Of a stretch of 64,000 nucleotides of DNA, positions 25,052 to 33,071 are shown piece by piece (positions within the stretch are counted from its first letter, which is position 1; every line of letters starts with the position of its first letter). The notes beneath the pieces are model-generated. The model had not been told where the DNA came from and ran no database searches. It saw only the letters and a program-made list of their open reading frames with translations. Made by a program: the position numbers and the translations under genes. Origin of the DNA: Rhodospirillum sp047263945 (GTDB lineage: Bacteria > Pseudomonadota > Alphaproteobacteria > Rhodospirillales > Rhodospirillaceae); contig NZ_JBLAVB010000003.1 in the NCBI RefSeq assembly GCF_047263945.1, positions 310,001 through 374,000 of the forward strand. The letters are read 5' to 3'.

Positions 25052-26950
25052 ATGACTGCCACCACCATGACCCCGGCACCCATCCACGATTTTGACGGAC
25101 AGGGGAATCTGGTTCCGATCACGACCCGGGACCGGGATTCGACGTCCCTATCCTTTCGGCGACGCCCGAGTCCCGCCGAGTTGTGCCTGGACCGCTCGCG
25201 GGATGACAAGCTGACCCCCTTCGGCAAGGCCACGCTCGCTGACCGCTATCTGTTGGCGGGGGAGGGGGTCCAGGACATGTTCGCCCGGGTCGCCTGTGCC
25301 TTCGCCGACGACCTGGCCCATGCCCAGCGCCTCTATGACGCCATGTCCAATCTGTGGTTCATGCCCTCCACCCCCATCCTGAGCAATGGCGGCACCACCC
25401 GGGGCCTGCCCATCTCCTGCTTCCTCAATGCCGTGCCCGACAGCCTGGAAGGCATCATGTCCACCTGGAACGAGAACGTGGCCCTGGCGTCGAATGGGGG
25501 GGGAATCGGCACCTATTGGGGGGAGGTGCGCTCTATTGGCGAAACGGTGAAGGGCAATGGCGCCACTTCGGGCATCATTCCTTTCGTTCGGGTCATGGAC
25601 AGCCTGACGCTTGCCATCTCCCAGGGGTCACTCCGCCGGGGGTCGGCTGCGGTCTATCTGGATGTGCACCATCCGGAAATCGAGGAGTTTCTGGAGATCC
25701 GCAAACCGTCGGGGGACTTCAATCGCAAAAGCCTGAACCTCCACCACGCCATTGCCATCACCGACGCCTTCATGGAGGCCGTCCGGGAGGACAAACCCTT
25801 TGGTCTGCGCAGTCCTAAGACCGGCGCGGTCCTGCGCGAGGTGAGTGCCCGCCAGCTCTGGCAGAGGATCCTGGATGTGCGATTGCAGACCGGCGAGCCC
25901 TATTTGTTGTTCACCGACAGGGTCAACAACGCCTTGCCCAAGCACCAAAGGGATTTGGGGTTGCGGGTCCATTCCTCCAATCTTTGCGCGGAAATCACCC
26001 TGCCGACCGGGCGCGACCACCTGGGCAAGGAGCGCACGGCGGTTTGCTGTCTGTCCTCCTTGAATATCGAGACCTGGGACGAGTGGTCCGGGAATGATCA
26101 GGTGATCGAGGATGTGCTGCGCTTCCTCGACAATGTGCTGTCCGAGTTCATCGAGACGGCGCCCGATTCCATGGACAAGGCGGCCTATGCGGCTTTGCGC
26201 GAACGCTCCGTCGGTTTGGGGGTGATGGGCTTCCATTCCTTCCTCCAGGCCCGGGGCATTCCCTTCGAGGGGGCGATGGCCAAGGTCTGGAACAAGCGGA
26301 TCTTCACCCAGATTCGCCGGGCGGCCGATGCCGCTTCCGTTCTGTTGGCCGACGAGCGCGGATCCTGTCCCGATGCGGCGGAACGGGGCATCCGTGCCCG
26401 CTTCTCCCACAAGCTGGCCATCGCCCCGACGGCGAGCATTTCCATCATTTGCGGTGGGACCAGCGCCTGTATCGAGCCCATCCCAGCCAATATCTACACC
26501 CACAAGACGCTCTCTGGCTCGTTTACGGTACGCAATCCCCATCTTCAGGCCCTGCTGGAGGAGAAGGGGGCCGATACCCCGGAGGTCTGGACCTCGATCC
26601 TGGAACACGAAGGCTCTGTCCAGCATTTGGAGGTGTTGAGCGACGACGAGAAGGCCGTCTACCGCACGGCCTTCGAGGTTGACCAGCGCTGGATTATCGA
26701 ACTGGCCGCCGACCGGGCACCCCTGATCTGCCAGAGCCAATCCATCAACCTCTACCTGCCCGGCGATATCCACAAATGGGACCTGCATATGCTCCATTGG
26801 AGCGCCTGGGAGAAGGGATTGAAGAGCCTCTATTACTGCCGCTCCAAGTCGGTGCGCCGGGCTGCTTTCGCTGGATCGGGAGAGGGCGAGATGGCTATCC
26901 ATGCGCCCAGTGAGCGGACCGATTACGACGAATGCCTGGCCTGTCAGTGA
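25052..26950 (+). CDS. nrdA: Class Ia ribonucleoside-diphosphate reductase alpha subunit
   Basis: 632 residues from ATG 25052. The active-site set is there: Cys123 (GLPISCFLN), Cys312 with Asn310 and Glu314 (SNLCAE), Cys332 (AVCCLSSLN), the tyrosine dyad region SLYYCRSKS, and the C-terminal redox pair CLAC (Cys628, Cys631). It reduces NDPs to dNDPs with NrdB. Compared with the 761-residue E. coli protein it is short and begins near the alpha-barrel region, with no recognisable N-terminal ATP-cone, so dATP overall-activity control through a cone appears absent. It overlaps nothing; nrdB begins 14 bp later. The riboswitch upstream is expected to shut it off when B12 is plentiful. Confidence 0.95.
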   Translation: MTATTMTPAPIHDFDGQGNLVPITTRDRDSTSLSFRRRPSPAELCLDRSRDDKLTPFGKATLADRYLLAGEGVQDMFARVACAFADDLAHAQRLYDAMSNLWFMPSTPILSNGGTTRGLPISCFLNAVPDSLEGIMSTWNENVALASNGGGIGTYWGEVRSIGETVKGNGATSGIIPFVRVMDSLTLAISQGSLRRGSAAVYLDVHHPEIEEFLEIRKPSGDFNRKSLNLHHAIAITDAFMEAVREDKPFGLRSPKTGAVLREVSARQLWQRILDVRLQTGEPYLLFTDRVNNALPKHQRDLGLRVHSSNLCAEITLPTGRDHLGKERTAVCCLSSLNIETWDEWSGNDQVIEDVLRFLDNVLSEFIETAPDSMDKAAYAALRERSVGLGVMGFHSFLQARGIPFEGAMAKVWNKRIFTQIRRAADAASVLLADERGSCPDAAERGIRARFSHKLAIAPTASISIICGGTSACIEPIPANIYTHKTLSGSFTVRNPHLQALLEEKGADTPEVWTSILEHEGSVQHLEVLSDDEKAVYRTAFEVDQRWIIELAADRAPLICQSQSINLYLPGDIHKWDLHMLHWSAWEKGLKSLYYCRSKSVRRAAFAGSGEGEMAIHAPSERTDYDECLACQ

Positions 26951-26964
26951 AGGAAGCGGAAGAA

Positions 26965-28050
26965 ATGCCTTATGCGACCATGAACCCCCTGGATCTGATC
27001 AACACCGGCAAGGTGGGGCTGCTGGATGGCTCCGGGGCCTATAACGTCGACCGCTATCCCTGGGCCTACGAATATTGGAAGAAGCAACAGCAGGTCCATT
27101 GGATGGGCGAGGAAATCCCGCTGGGGGAGGACCTGAAGGACTGGGCTTCGGCCCGGGTCAGTGACCAGGAACGGAACCTTCTGACCCAGATTTTCCGCTT
27201 CTTCACCCAGTCGGATGTGGAGGTCAGCGACAATTACCTGAAGCGCTATATGCCGATTTTCCAACCCCTGGAAATCCAGATGATGATGGCGGCCTTCACC
27301 AATATCGAAACCATCCACATCGACGCCTATGCCCTGTTGCTCAAGACCCTGGGCATGCCGCAAACGGAGTTTGAGGCTTTCCACGATTATGCGGCCATGC
27401 GCGACAAGGCGGATTACATGCATAGCTTCGGGGTGGAGACGGTGGCCGACGTCTCGCGCACCTTGGCCATGTTCGGGGCTTTCACCGAGGGCATGGCCCT
27501 GTTCGCCAGCTTCGCCATGCTGCTGAATTTTCCCCGCCACAACAAGATGAAGGGCATGGGCCAGATCGTCACCTGGTCGGTGCGCGACGAAAGCCTCCAT
27601 TGCGAGGGAATCATCCGCCTGTTTCACGCCTGGAACCAGGAAACCGGTGCCCTGACCAAGGCCGTCAAGGACGATATCCTGGACGTGGCGAAAACCATGG
27701 TCGGTTTAGAGGAGCGCTTCGTCGATCTGGCCTTTGAACTGGGCGCCGTGGAGGGGATGACGGCAGAGGATATTCGCTCCTATGTGCACTACATCTGCGA
27801 TTGGCGGCTGACCCAATTGCGTTTGCCGGTGCTCTACGGCCACTTCCGCCAGACGGAAGGGGGGTACGAGCAGATCAAGCCCCATCCGCTGCCCTGGCTG
27901 GTGGAAATCCTCAACGGTGTCGAACATGCCAATTTCTTCGAGCAGCGGGCGACAGAGTATTCCAAGGGTGCCACCCAAGGATCCTGGGAAGGCGCTGATG
28001 GTGTCTGGGCTGCCTTCGACGCCCATCTAAAGCGGGCCATCCCGCTTTAG
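26965..28050 (+). CDS. nrdB: Class Ia ribonucleoside-diphosphate reductase beta subunit
   Basis: 361 residues from ATG 26965, with a GGAAG ribosome site; an open frame continues up to 26932. The diiron ligands are visible as Asp84, Glu115 and His118 (NIETIHIDAY) with the radical Tyr at 122, and the second set in ESLHCEG. It holds the tyrosyl radical that starts NrdA catalysis. The last nine codons (AHLKRAIPL and stop) lie inside a perfect 16-bp palindrome (28021-28056), which is unusual because the C-terminal tail is the docking segment for NrdA. The stop is 183 bp before the convergent channel gene. Confidence 0.95.
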   Translation: MPYATMNPLDLINTGKVGLLDGSGAYNVDRYPWAYEYWKKQQQVHWMGEEIPLGEDLKDWASARVSDQERNLLTQIFRFFTQSDVEVSDNYLKRYMPIFQPLEIQMMMAAFTNIETIHIDAYALLLKTLGMPQTEFEAFHDYAAMRDKADYMHSFGVETVADVSRTLAMFGAFTEGMALFASFAMLLNFPRHNKMKGMGQIVTWSVRDESLHCEGIIRLFHAWNQETGALTKAVKDDILDVAKTMVGLEERFVDLAFELGAVEGMTAEDIRSYVHYICDWRLTQLRLPVLYGHFRQTEGGYEQIKPHPLPWLVEILNGVEHANFFEQRATEYSKGATQGSWEGADGVWAAFDAHLKRAIPL

Positions 28051-28056
28051 ATGGGC
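28021..28056. repeat. Perfect 16-bp palindrome over the nrdB stop codon
   Basis: GCCCATCTAAAGCGGG and CCCGCTTTAGATGGGC face each other across CCAT. The palindrome spans the last codons and stop of nrdB. No T run follows, so it is not a classical terminator; it may protect the mRNA 3' end or mark the edge of an inserted repeat. Confidence 0.85.
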
Positions 28057-28091
28057 GTGATGACTTGGGCACCGGCTTTGTTCTTAAGAAC

Positions 28092-28224
28092 GCGATTTTT
28101 TGGGCGATTGCCCAAGCCCATTTGGGGGCTAATGCCCCCAAACCCCCATTTTCTTTAGCTCGGGGTCTGGGGCCTTTCGGCCCCAGACTCGCCAAAGAGG
28201 GGGGGGACGGGGCAAAGCCCTGTG
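28092..28224 (-). repeat. Composite GC-hairpin repeat, copy 3
   Basis: Minus orientation. Read on the plus strand: GATTTTTTGGGCGATTGCCC, GGGGGCTAATGCCCCC, TCTGGGGCCTTTCGGCCCCAGA, ACGGGGCAAAGCCC. It lies 10 bp beyond the stop of the minus-strand channel gene and so is in the same orientation as that gene. Confidence 0.8.
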
Positions 28225-28233
28225 TTGAGTCCC

Positions 28234-30231
28234 CTAACCTGACCGCCATTTGATATCGAGCGCGACGACGATCACCCGGTCCGTTTCGGTCAGGGTGTAG
28301 AGCCCCTCTCGCGGCGGGTTGATAAGGATCTCCGGGGGGGCGTTCTCCCGATACAGGGCCAGGCCGAGGGCGATTTCTGATCGGGCTCGGGCGCGGTCCA
28401 TCAGGTCGGAGAAATCCACCGTCTCGCCCGGATGGACATAGGCCTTGGCTGGCTTCAGGTAGATTTCCTGGCCCTTGGCCGAGAGGAATTCGGTGACGAT
28501 GACGCGCAGAATATTGTTTTCGGCGATGCGGATCAGCAGAAGGCTGACCACGTCCGGCGAGACAATCAGCTCTGGCCGCAGGGTGCCGCCCACCCGCCGT
28601 TCCATCAACCGGGCGTTCGAGGCGTCAACCATCTCCGCCACAACATGCAGGTCCGGATGGGTTTGACCCGCCGCAGCGAGGCTGTCGAGCAGGATCAGCC
28701 CCATGATCACCCGGGCGTCCGGGTCTTCGATTCCCCCGCTTTGGTCTGAGAGCAAAACCACCGTGTCGGCGTCGGCTACCAGATCCACCAAATGGCGCCG
28801 CCGCAGCCAGGGCCGGTTGAGGAAGGTCAGCTCCAGGTTCTGCGGTGCCTTGGGCAGGTCCGTTGCGATCAGCTCGGCCATGCTCTCCGGCGGCAGATTG
28901 CCGATCACGGTCACGGAGCCGCCGGTTTCGCCCCCATCCTGCATATGCTCGTCAAAGTTCGACAGGATGGCCGGGATGTTCTTGTTCCATCCGAGAATGA
29001 CGATCGTCCGCGCCGTCCTTGGGCCCTCTTCCGGAACATCGGGCAGGGTGAGCGTCGGCGTGGGACGCAGGGGGCCGATGGGCGCCGCTTTCGGTGGGCC
29101 GAGGAGGATGACCCGCTCCTGGGGTTCGATCAGCCGATCATCGGGTGGGTTGATGTCGGGGATCAGGACCTCCCGGTCGTCCAACTCAAGGACGTCGCAG
29201 ACGCCAAGCGGGATGGAGTCCGCATAGGACCGCATCGCCTCGGCCATGGGGCGGTTGGCGAGTGTCGGTTCGGCAACCAGCCGCAGGGTCACCTCCCGCG
29301 AGCCGAAGACATTGGAGAACACCTGGGAAAGGCCCGGTTGACGGGCGCATTGAACCATCAACTTGCTGATCACATCGCCGGTGGTCAGCACGGGCACCTG
29401 ATAGTTTCCGGCGACCTTTGCCACTTCCAGGTCGTCCACGTCGACCACCTCGGCGGCCATGGGCGGGCGGCGGTTGTCGGGCCAGTCCACCGCCGACAGG
29501 GCCGCGAGGGTTTTGATTACCTCGATGTCATTGGCCACCGGGTCGGTCTCGGACCGGTCCACGGCCATGACCACCACCCGGCTGGCGTGGGCCACGTTGA
29601 CCCGCTCGAGGTCGCTGGGCAGGCTGGGGCGACCCCGGCGAATGACCACCCGGCGGAGGTCTTTCTTGGGGATGGTTTCAGCCAGGGCGGTGCGGATGTC
29701 CTGGGGGTCGCCGTCAGCCAGGACCACCACCTTGCGCAGACCGGCCTCCAACACCCGGCGGATCACTGCCCGGGCCCGGCGCCCATGACCGAGGACGAGG
29801 ACATGCTCCTCCTCCATCACTGGTCCGGTGCCTTGCTCCAGCACCCGCAGATGCTGCCCCACATGGGTGGAGACCAGGGCAATCAAAGTGCCGAACAGGG
29901 CCATACCCACCAGGGTCAGGCAGAGGCTCAACAGAAGCAATTGCCAAGCTGCGGCGTAGTCATTCTCCGTTGCGCCGGGGTCGAGTACCCGCCGCGCCGC
30001 CCACCACAGGCCGTCCAGGATGCCACCATCCAACCCCCGGGGCAGCCCCTCCGCATCGGCGTTGTCGGGGTCGGACAGAAACAGGCTGAACAGCACCCCG
30101 CCGATGGTCGCGGCGGATCCCGCCGTTACGGCCAGCAGCGCCAATTGGGCGGGCAACCCCATGCTGAAGATCACGTCCAATCGGTAGCGCAACACTTTCA
30201 GGAGGCGGGTGAGCGAAGGGGACTGGGCCAA
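28234..30231 (-). CDS. CASTOR/POLLUX-type ion channel protein
   Basis: 665 residues. Two membrane segments at about 25-52 (LALLAVTAGSAATIGGVLFSLF) and 93-116 (LLLLSLCLTLVGMALFGTLIAL) flank a pore-like loop. The rest is cytosolic, with two tandem RCK/TrkA-N-like modules (HVLVLGHGRRARAV near 143; TIVILGWNKNIPAIL near 410). This is the CASTOR/POLLUX/DMI1 arrangement known from plant nuclear envelopes and from bacteria. Plant members conduct Ca2+ or K+; bacterial functions are unknown. The pore signature of K+ channels (GYG) is not seen. It ends 183 bp before nrdB, convergent. Confidence 0.85.
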   Translation of the reverse strand: MAQSPSLTRLLKVLRYRLDVIFSMGLPAQLALLAVTAGSAATIGGVLFSLFLSDPDNADAEGLPRGLDGGILDGLWWAARRVLDPGATENDYAAAWQLLLLSLCLTLVGMALFGTLIALVSTHVGQHLRVLEQGTGPVMEEEHVLVLGHGRRARAVIRRVLEAGLRKVVVLADGDPQDIRTALAETIPKKDLRRVVIRRGRPSLPSDLERVNVAHASRVVVMAVDRSETDPVANDIEVIKTLAALSAVDWPDNRRPPMAAEVVDVDDLEVAKVAGNYQVPVLTTGDVISKLMVQCARQPGLSQVFSNVFGSREVTLRLVAEPTLANRPMAEAMRSYADSIPLGVCDVLELDDREVLIPDINPPDDRLIEPQERVILLGPPKAAPIGPLRPTPTLTLPDVPEEGPRTARTIVILGWNKNIPAILSNFDEHMQDGGETGGSVTVIGNLPPESMAELIATDLPKAPQNLELTFLNRPWLRRRHLVDLVADADTVVLLSDQSGGIEDPDARVIMGLILLDSLAAAGQTHPDLHVVAEMVDASNARLMERRVGGTLRPELIVSPDVVSLLLIRIAENNILRVIVTEFLSAKGQEIYLKPAKAYVHPGETVDFSDLMDRARARSEIALGLALYRENAPPEILINPPREGLYTLTETDRVIVVALDIKWRSG

Positions 30232-30275
30232 GGAGGGGCCTCCGGTTTTGGGTGAGCAGGACTCACGCCCAGGGG

Positions 30276-31199
30276 TCAGGCTTTCGGGGGCGACACCGGG
30301 GGCGGATTGGCCGGACGGGCGTCGGCGTAGCGGGCTTCCTCGGCATAATACTCGGGGAAACCAACGGCGGCGCGCAAGTCTTCGAAGGGGAGAAGGCGGC
30401 TCCCCGGATCCCGCTGGGCCGACAGGTCCTCCAGCGCCCCTTGCATGGCCTTCACCGCCGCAGACAGCAGGGTCAAGGGATAGGCAGCGAGGCGGTATCC
30501 CAGCTTGTCCAGCTCGGCGGGCGGCAGAACGGGGGTGGCGCCACCTTCCAGCATATTGGCCATGTGGATGCCCGGAACCTCCCGGGTGATGGTCCGCATG
30601 TCCTCCACGGAAGTGGGCGCTTCGACGAAGAGAATATCGGCTCCGGCTTCCGAAAAGTCCTGGGCGCGGGCCAGGGCTTCGTCAAGACCATGGATATGGC
30701 GGGCGTCGGTGCGGGCCAGGATCAGGATGTCGGCCCCGGCCGCCCGGGCTTCCTCCCGCGCGTCCACGGCGGCGCGGATCCGGTCCCGGGCCTGGATCCG
30801 GTCGACCACCAGCTTGCCCTGGGTATGGCCACAGCGTTTGGGGGCCAACTGGTCCTCGATCATGACCGCCGCGAGGCCCGCCTGGGCGTAGCCCCGTACG
30901 GTGCGTTTCACGTTCACGGCATTGCCGTATCCCGTGTCGCCATCGCCGATCACCGGGATGGGGGTGGCCTGGGTGATGGCCCGGGCCTGATCAACCATCT
31001 CGCCATAGCTGATCAGTCCGGTGTCCGGCGCGCCCAGGCGGGCGGCAGAGACGGCGAATCCGCTCATGAAGGTCACAGGGAACCCGGCCAACCCGATCAA
31101 CCGAGCTGACAGGCCGTCGAAACAACAGGGCATGGTGTGGCAGGTGGGTTGGGCAAGCAGGGCGCGCAAAGTTGCGGCGGGACTGGGCGTAGGGGACAT
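30276..31199 (-). CDS. Isocitrate lyase / PEP mutase family enzyme
   Basis: 307 residues from ATG 31199 (MSPTPSPAATLR). Family motifs are PCCFDGLSARLIGLAGFPVTFMSGF, the metal-binding DGDTGYGN and the loop KRCGH with its Cys. The gate-loop and overall length match methylisocitrate lyase, oxaloacetate decarboxylase and carboxyvinyl-carboxyphosphonate phosphorylmutase relatives, and these cannot be told apart by eye. The divergent TRAP transporter (180 bp away) suggests cleavage or decarboxylation of an imported dicarboxylic or hydroxy acid. The open frame reaches 31292, but the extension is not conserved-looking. Confidence 0.85.
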   Translation of the reverse strand: MSPTPSPAATLRALLAQPTCHTMPCCFDGLSARLIGLAGFPVTFMSGFAVSAARLGAPDTGLISYGEMVDQARAITQATPIPVIGDGDTGYGNAVNVKRTVRGYAQAGLAAVMIEDQLAPKRCGHTQGKLVVDRIQARDRIRAAVDAREEARAAGADILILARTDARHIHGLDEALARAQDFSEAGADILFVEAPTSVEDMRTITREVPGIHMANMLEGGATPVLPPAELDKLGYRLAAYPLTLLSAAVKAMQGALEDLSAQRDPGSRLLPFEDLRAAVGFPEYYAEEARYADARPANPPPVSPPKA

Positions 31200-31379
31200 G
31201 GAACTGGATCCAATATGTTGATCTGAGACATCGTGACGTTGACGAAAGGGGAATGATGACCACATGGTAAGCGCGACGGATCGCCCTGGCAAAGGGAGGC
31301 TGTCCCGAAAGCATTTGCGTTCAAGGAAGAGATAAGGGGTGGCCCCCTCTGGGTGCCCATTCCGTTACGGGAGACGTTC

Positions 31380-32384
31380 ATGAACAAGTTTATTGGCGGC
31401 CTGCTTGGCGCCGGTCTGCTGGTGGCCTCCAGCTTCTCGGCTCAGGCGGCGGAGACGACCATTCGCATCAGTCTGCAATTGCCCATGAAAAGCCACCTTG
31501 GCCAGAACCTTCTGATGTTCAAGGAAGAGGTGGAGAGCAAGTCGAAGGGCGCCATGGAGGTGCAAATCTACGACTCCGCCCAACTGTTCAAGGACAGCGA
31601 AGTGCCCCAGGCCGTCGGCCAGGGCCAGATTGAAGCGGGCGTGGCTTCGCTGACCCGCTATGTGGGCGATATCCCGGCGGTGGATGTCTTCTTTATGCCC
31701 TTCCTGTTCAATTCCGAGGAGTTGGTGCGCAAGGCCACTGCGCCGGGCTCGCCGGTGCGCGCGCCCCTGGACGCGGCCATTGCCAAAACCGGGTCGAAGG
31801 TCCTGTGGTGGCAGGCCTATGGCGGCAATATTCTGCTGACCAAGGATGCTCCCCTGAAGGGCCCCGAGGACATGAAGGACAAGAAGGCCCGGGTCTTCTC
31901 CAAGGCTCTCGGAACCTGGACGGCGGCCTTGGGTGGCGCACCGACCCTGATTTCCGGGTCCGAGCAGTATTTGGCCTACCAGCGTGGCACCGTGGACATT
32001 GGCATGACCGGTATCTCTGGTGTGTCGGCCCGTAAGCTGTGGGAGGTGATGAACACCATCACCCGCACCAATAACGCCGATATTGAATTCATCGTCGTGA
32101 TGAACGAGGACTTCTTCAATAGCCTGCCCAAGGACCAGCAGGAGATTATCACCACTGCGGCCCGCAATGCCGAAGTGGCCGTGCGGGACTATGTGTCGAC
32201 CATGGAGGCCGACGCCTTCAAGGAAGCAGAGGCCAACGGCATGACCGTCTACGAGCCCACCAAGGAAGAGATCGCCGCTTGGCAGGCTGCCAGTCAGCCG
32301 GTCATCGATGCCTGGCTGAAAGAGTCCGGTCCCCTGGCCGAGCAGGTCTACAAGGCCGCCCTGTCCCTGCGAGACAGTAAGTAA
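31380..32384 (+). CDS. TRAP transporter solute-binding protein (DctP family)
   Basis: 334 residues. A Sec signal ends after AQA at 24. The DctP fold features are visible: LQLPMKSHLGQNLLMFKEEVESKS, GQIEAGVASLTRY, DVFFMPFLF and the ligand region VWWQAYGGN-like KVLWWQAYGG. It binds an organic acid in the periplasm for the permease encoded next. The ORF starts at 31353, but ATG 31380 gives the normal signal peptide. It is separated from the small permease gene by a 168-bp gap with a palindromic repeat. Confidence 0.92.
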   Translation: MNKFIGGLLGAGLLVASSFSAQAAETTIRISLQLPMKSHLGQNLLMFKEEVESKSKGAMEVQIYDSAQLFKDSEVPQAVGQGQIEAGVASLTRYVGDIPAVDVFFMPFLFNSEELVRKATAPGSPVRAPLDAAIAKTGSKVLWWQAYGGNILLTKDAPLKGPEDMKDKKARVFSKALGTWTAALGGAPTLISGSEQYLAYQRGTVDIGMTGISGVSARKLWEVMNTITRTNNADIEFIVVMNEDFFNSLPKDQQEIITTAARNAEVAVRDYVSTMEADAFKEAEANGMTVYEPTKEEIAAWQAASQPVIDAWLKESGPLAEQVYKAALSLRDSK

Positions 32385-32430
32385 CCTTTGCCCTGGAAAA
32401 GGGGTGGGGGGCGGCTGCGGTTGCCCCCTG

Positions 32431-32514
32431 TTTCACTCTCATTATATAGATTTTAGAGTATCTTCGAGATCAAGTTTGGTCGCAAAGCGACCCAACTTGA
32501 TCTCGGAATACTCT
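32431..32514. repeat. Palindromic repeat shared with 48317-48379
   Basis: The first 36 bases (TTTCACTCTCATTATATAG...) are identical to 48317-48352. AGAGTATCTTCGAGATCAAG... then pairs with CTTGATCTCGGAATACTCT across TCGCAAAGCGA. It fills most of the dctP-dctQ gap and could attenuate or process the polycistronic mRNA. Confidence 0.85.
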
Positions 32515-32552
32515 GGGGTCTATGTTTGTTCCCTATTTGAGGTGCTCCGGTC

Positions 32553-33071
32553 ATGGAGATGATTGATCGGCTGTCGGGTCTTTTGGCCCGGGTGGCGGCG
32601 GTTTTATACCTGGGCGTTGGCGTGATGCTGGGCTGGGAAGTGGCGGGGCGGTATCTGTTCAACGCCCCAACGATCTGGGCGGAGGAACTCTCCCGCCTGT
32701 TCCTGGTCTGGGGGACGCTGTTGGGGGCCTCCTGGCTGATCAAGGGCGGGCGGCATATCCGCATCACCATGGTCCTGGAACTGCTGGGCGACGGCCCGCG
32801 TCGGGTCCTGGAAATCCTCTCCCTGATCTTTGTCATTGCCTTCGCCGTCGGCTTGATCGTCTATGGATCGCCCATCGCCTTGGATTCCCTGGAGCGCGGA
32901 CGGACCACCGGATCGATGATCGACCTGCCCGTGGGGCTTGTGCAGATCGCCGTGCCCATCGGCGGCCTGTTGATGACCCTGCAAGCGGTGGTCGAGATCC
33001 TGCGGCTGGCCCTGGGCGGACCGCTGTCTCACCTGTCCCATGAAGATGACGCGTCGGAAGGGGCGGTCTGA
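32553..33071 (+). CDS. TRAP transporter small permease (DctQ family)
   Basis: 172 residues with four hydrophobic segments, the usual DctQ number. WEVAGRYLFNAPTIWAEELSRLFLVW-type sequence (here given in part, WAEELSRLFLVW) is the family motif. It overlaps dctM by 1 bp in an ATGA-like fashion, so the two are coupled. Together with DctP and DctM it forms a sodium- or proton-driven uptake system. Confidence 0.92.
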   Translation: MEMIDRLSGLLARVAAVLYLGVGVMLGWEVAGRYLFNAPTIWAEELSRLFLVWGTLLGASWLIKGGRHIRITMVLELLGDGPRRVLEILSLIFVIAFAVGLIVYGSPIALDSLERGRTTGSMIDLPVGLVQIAVPIGGLLMTLQAVVEILRLALGGPLSHLSHEDDASEGAV

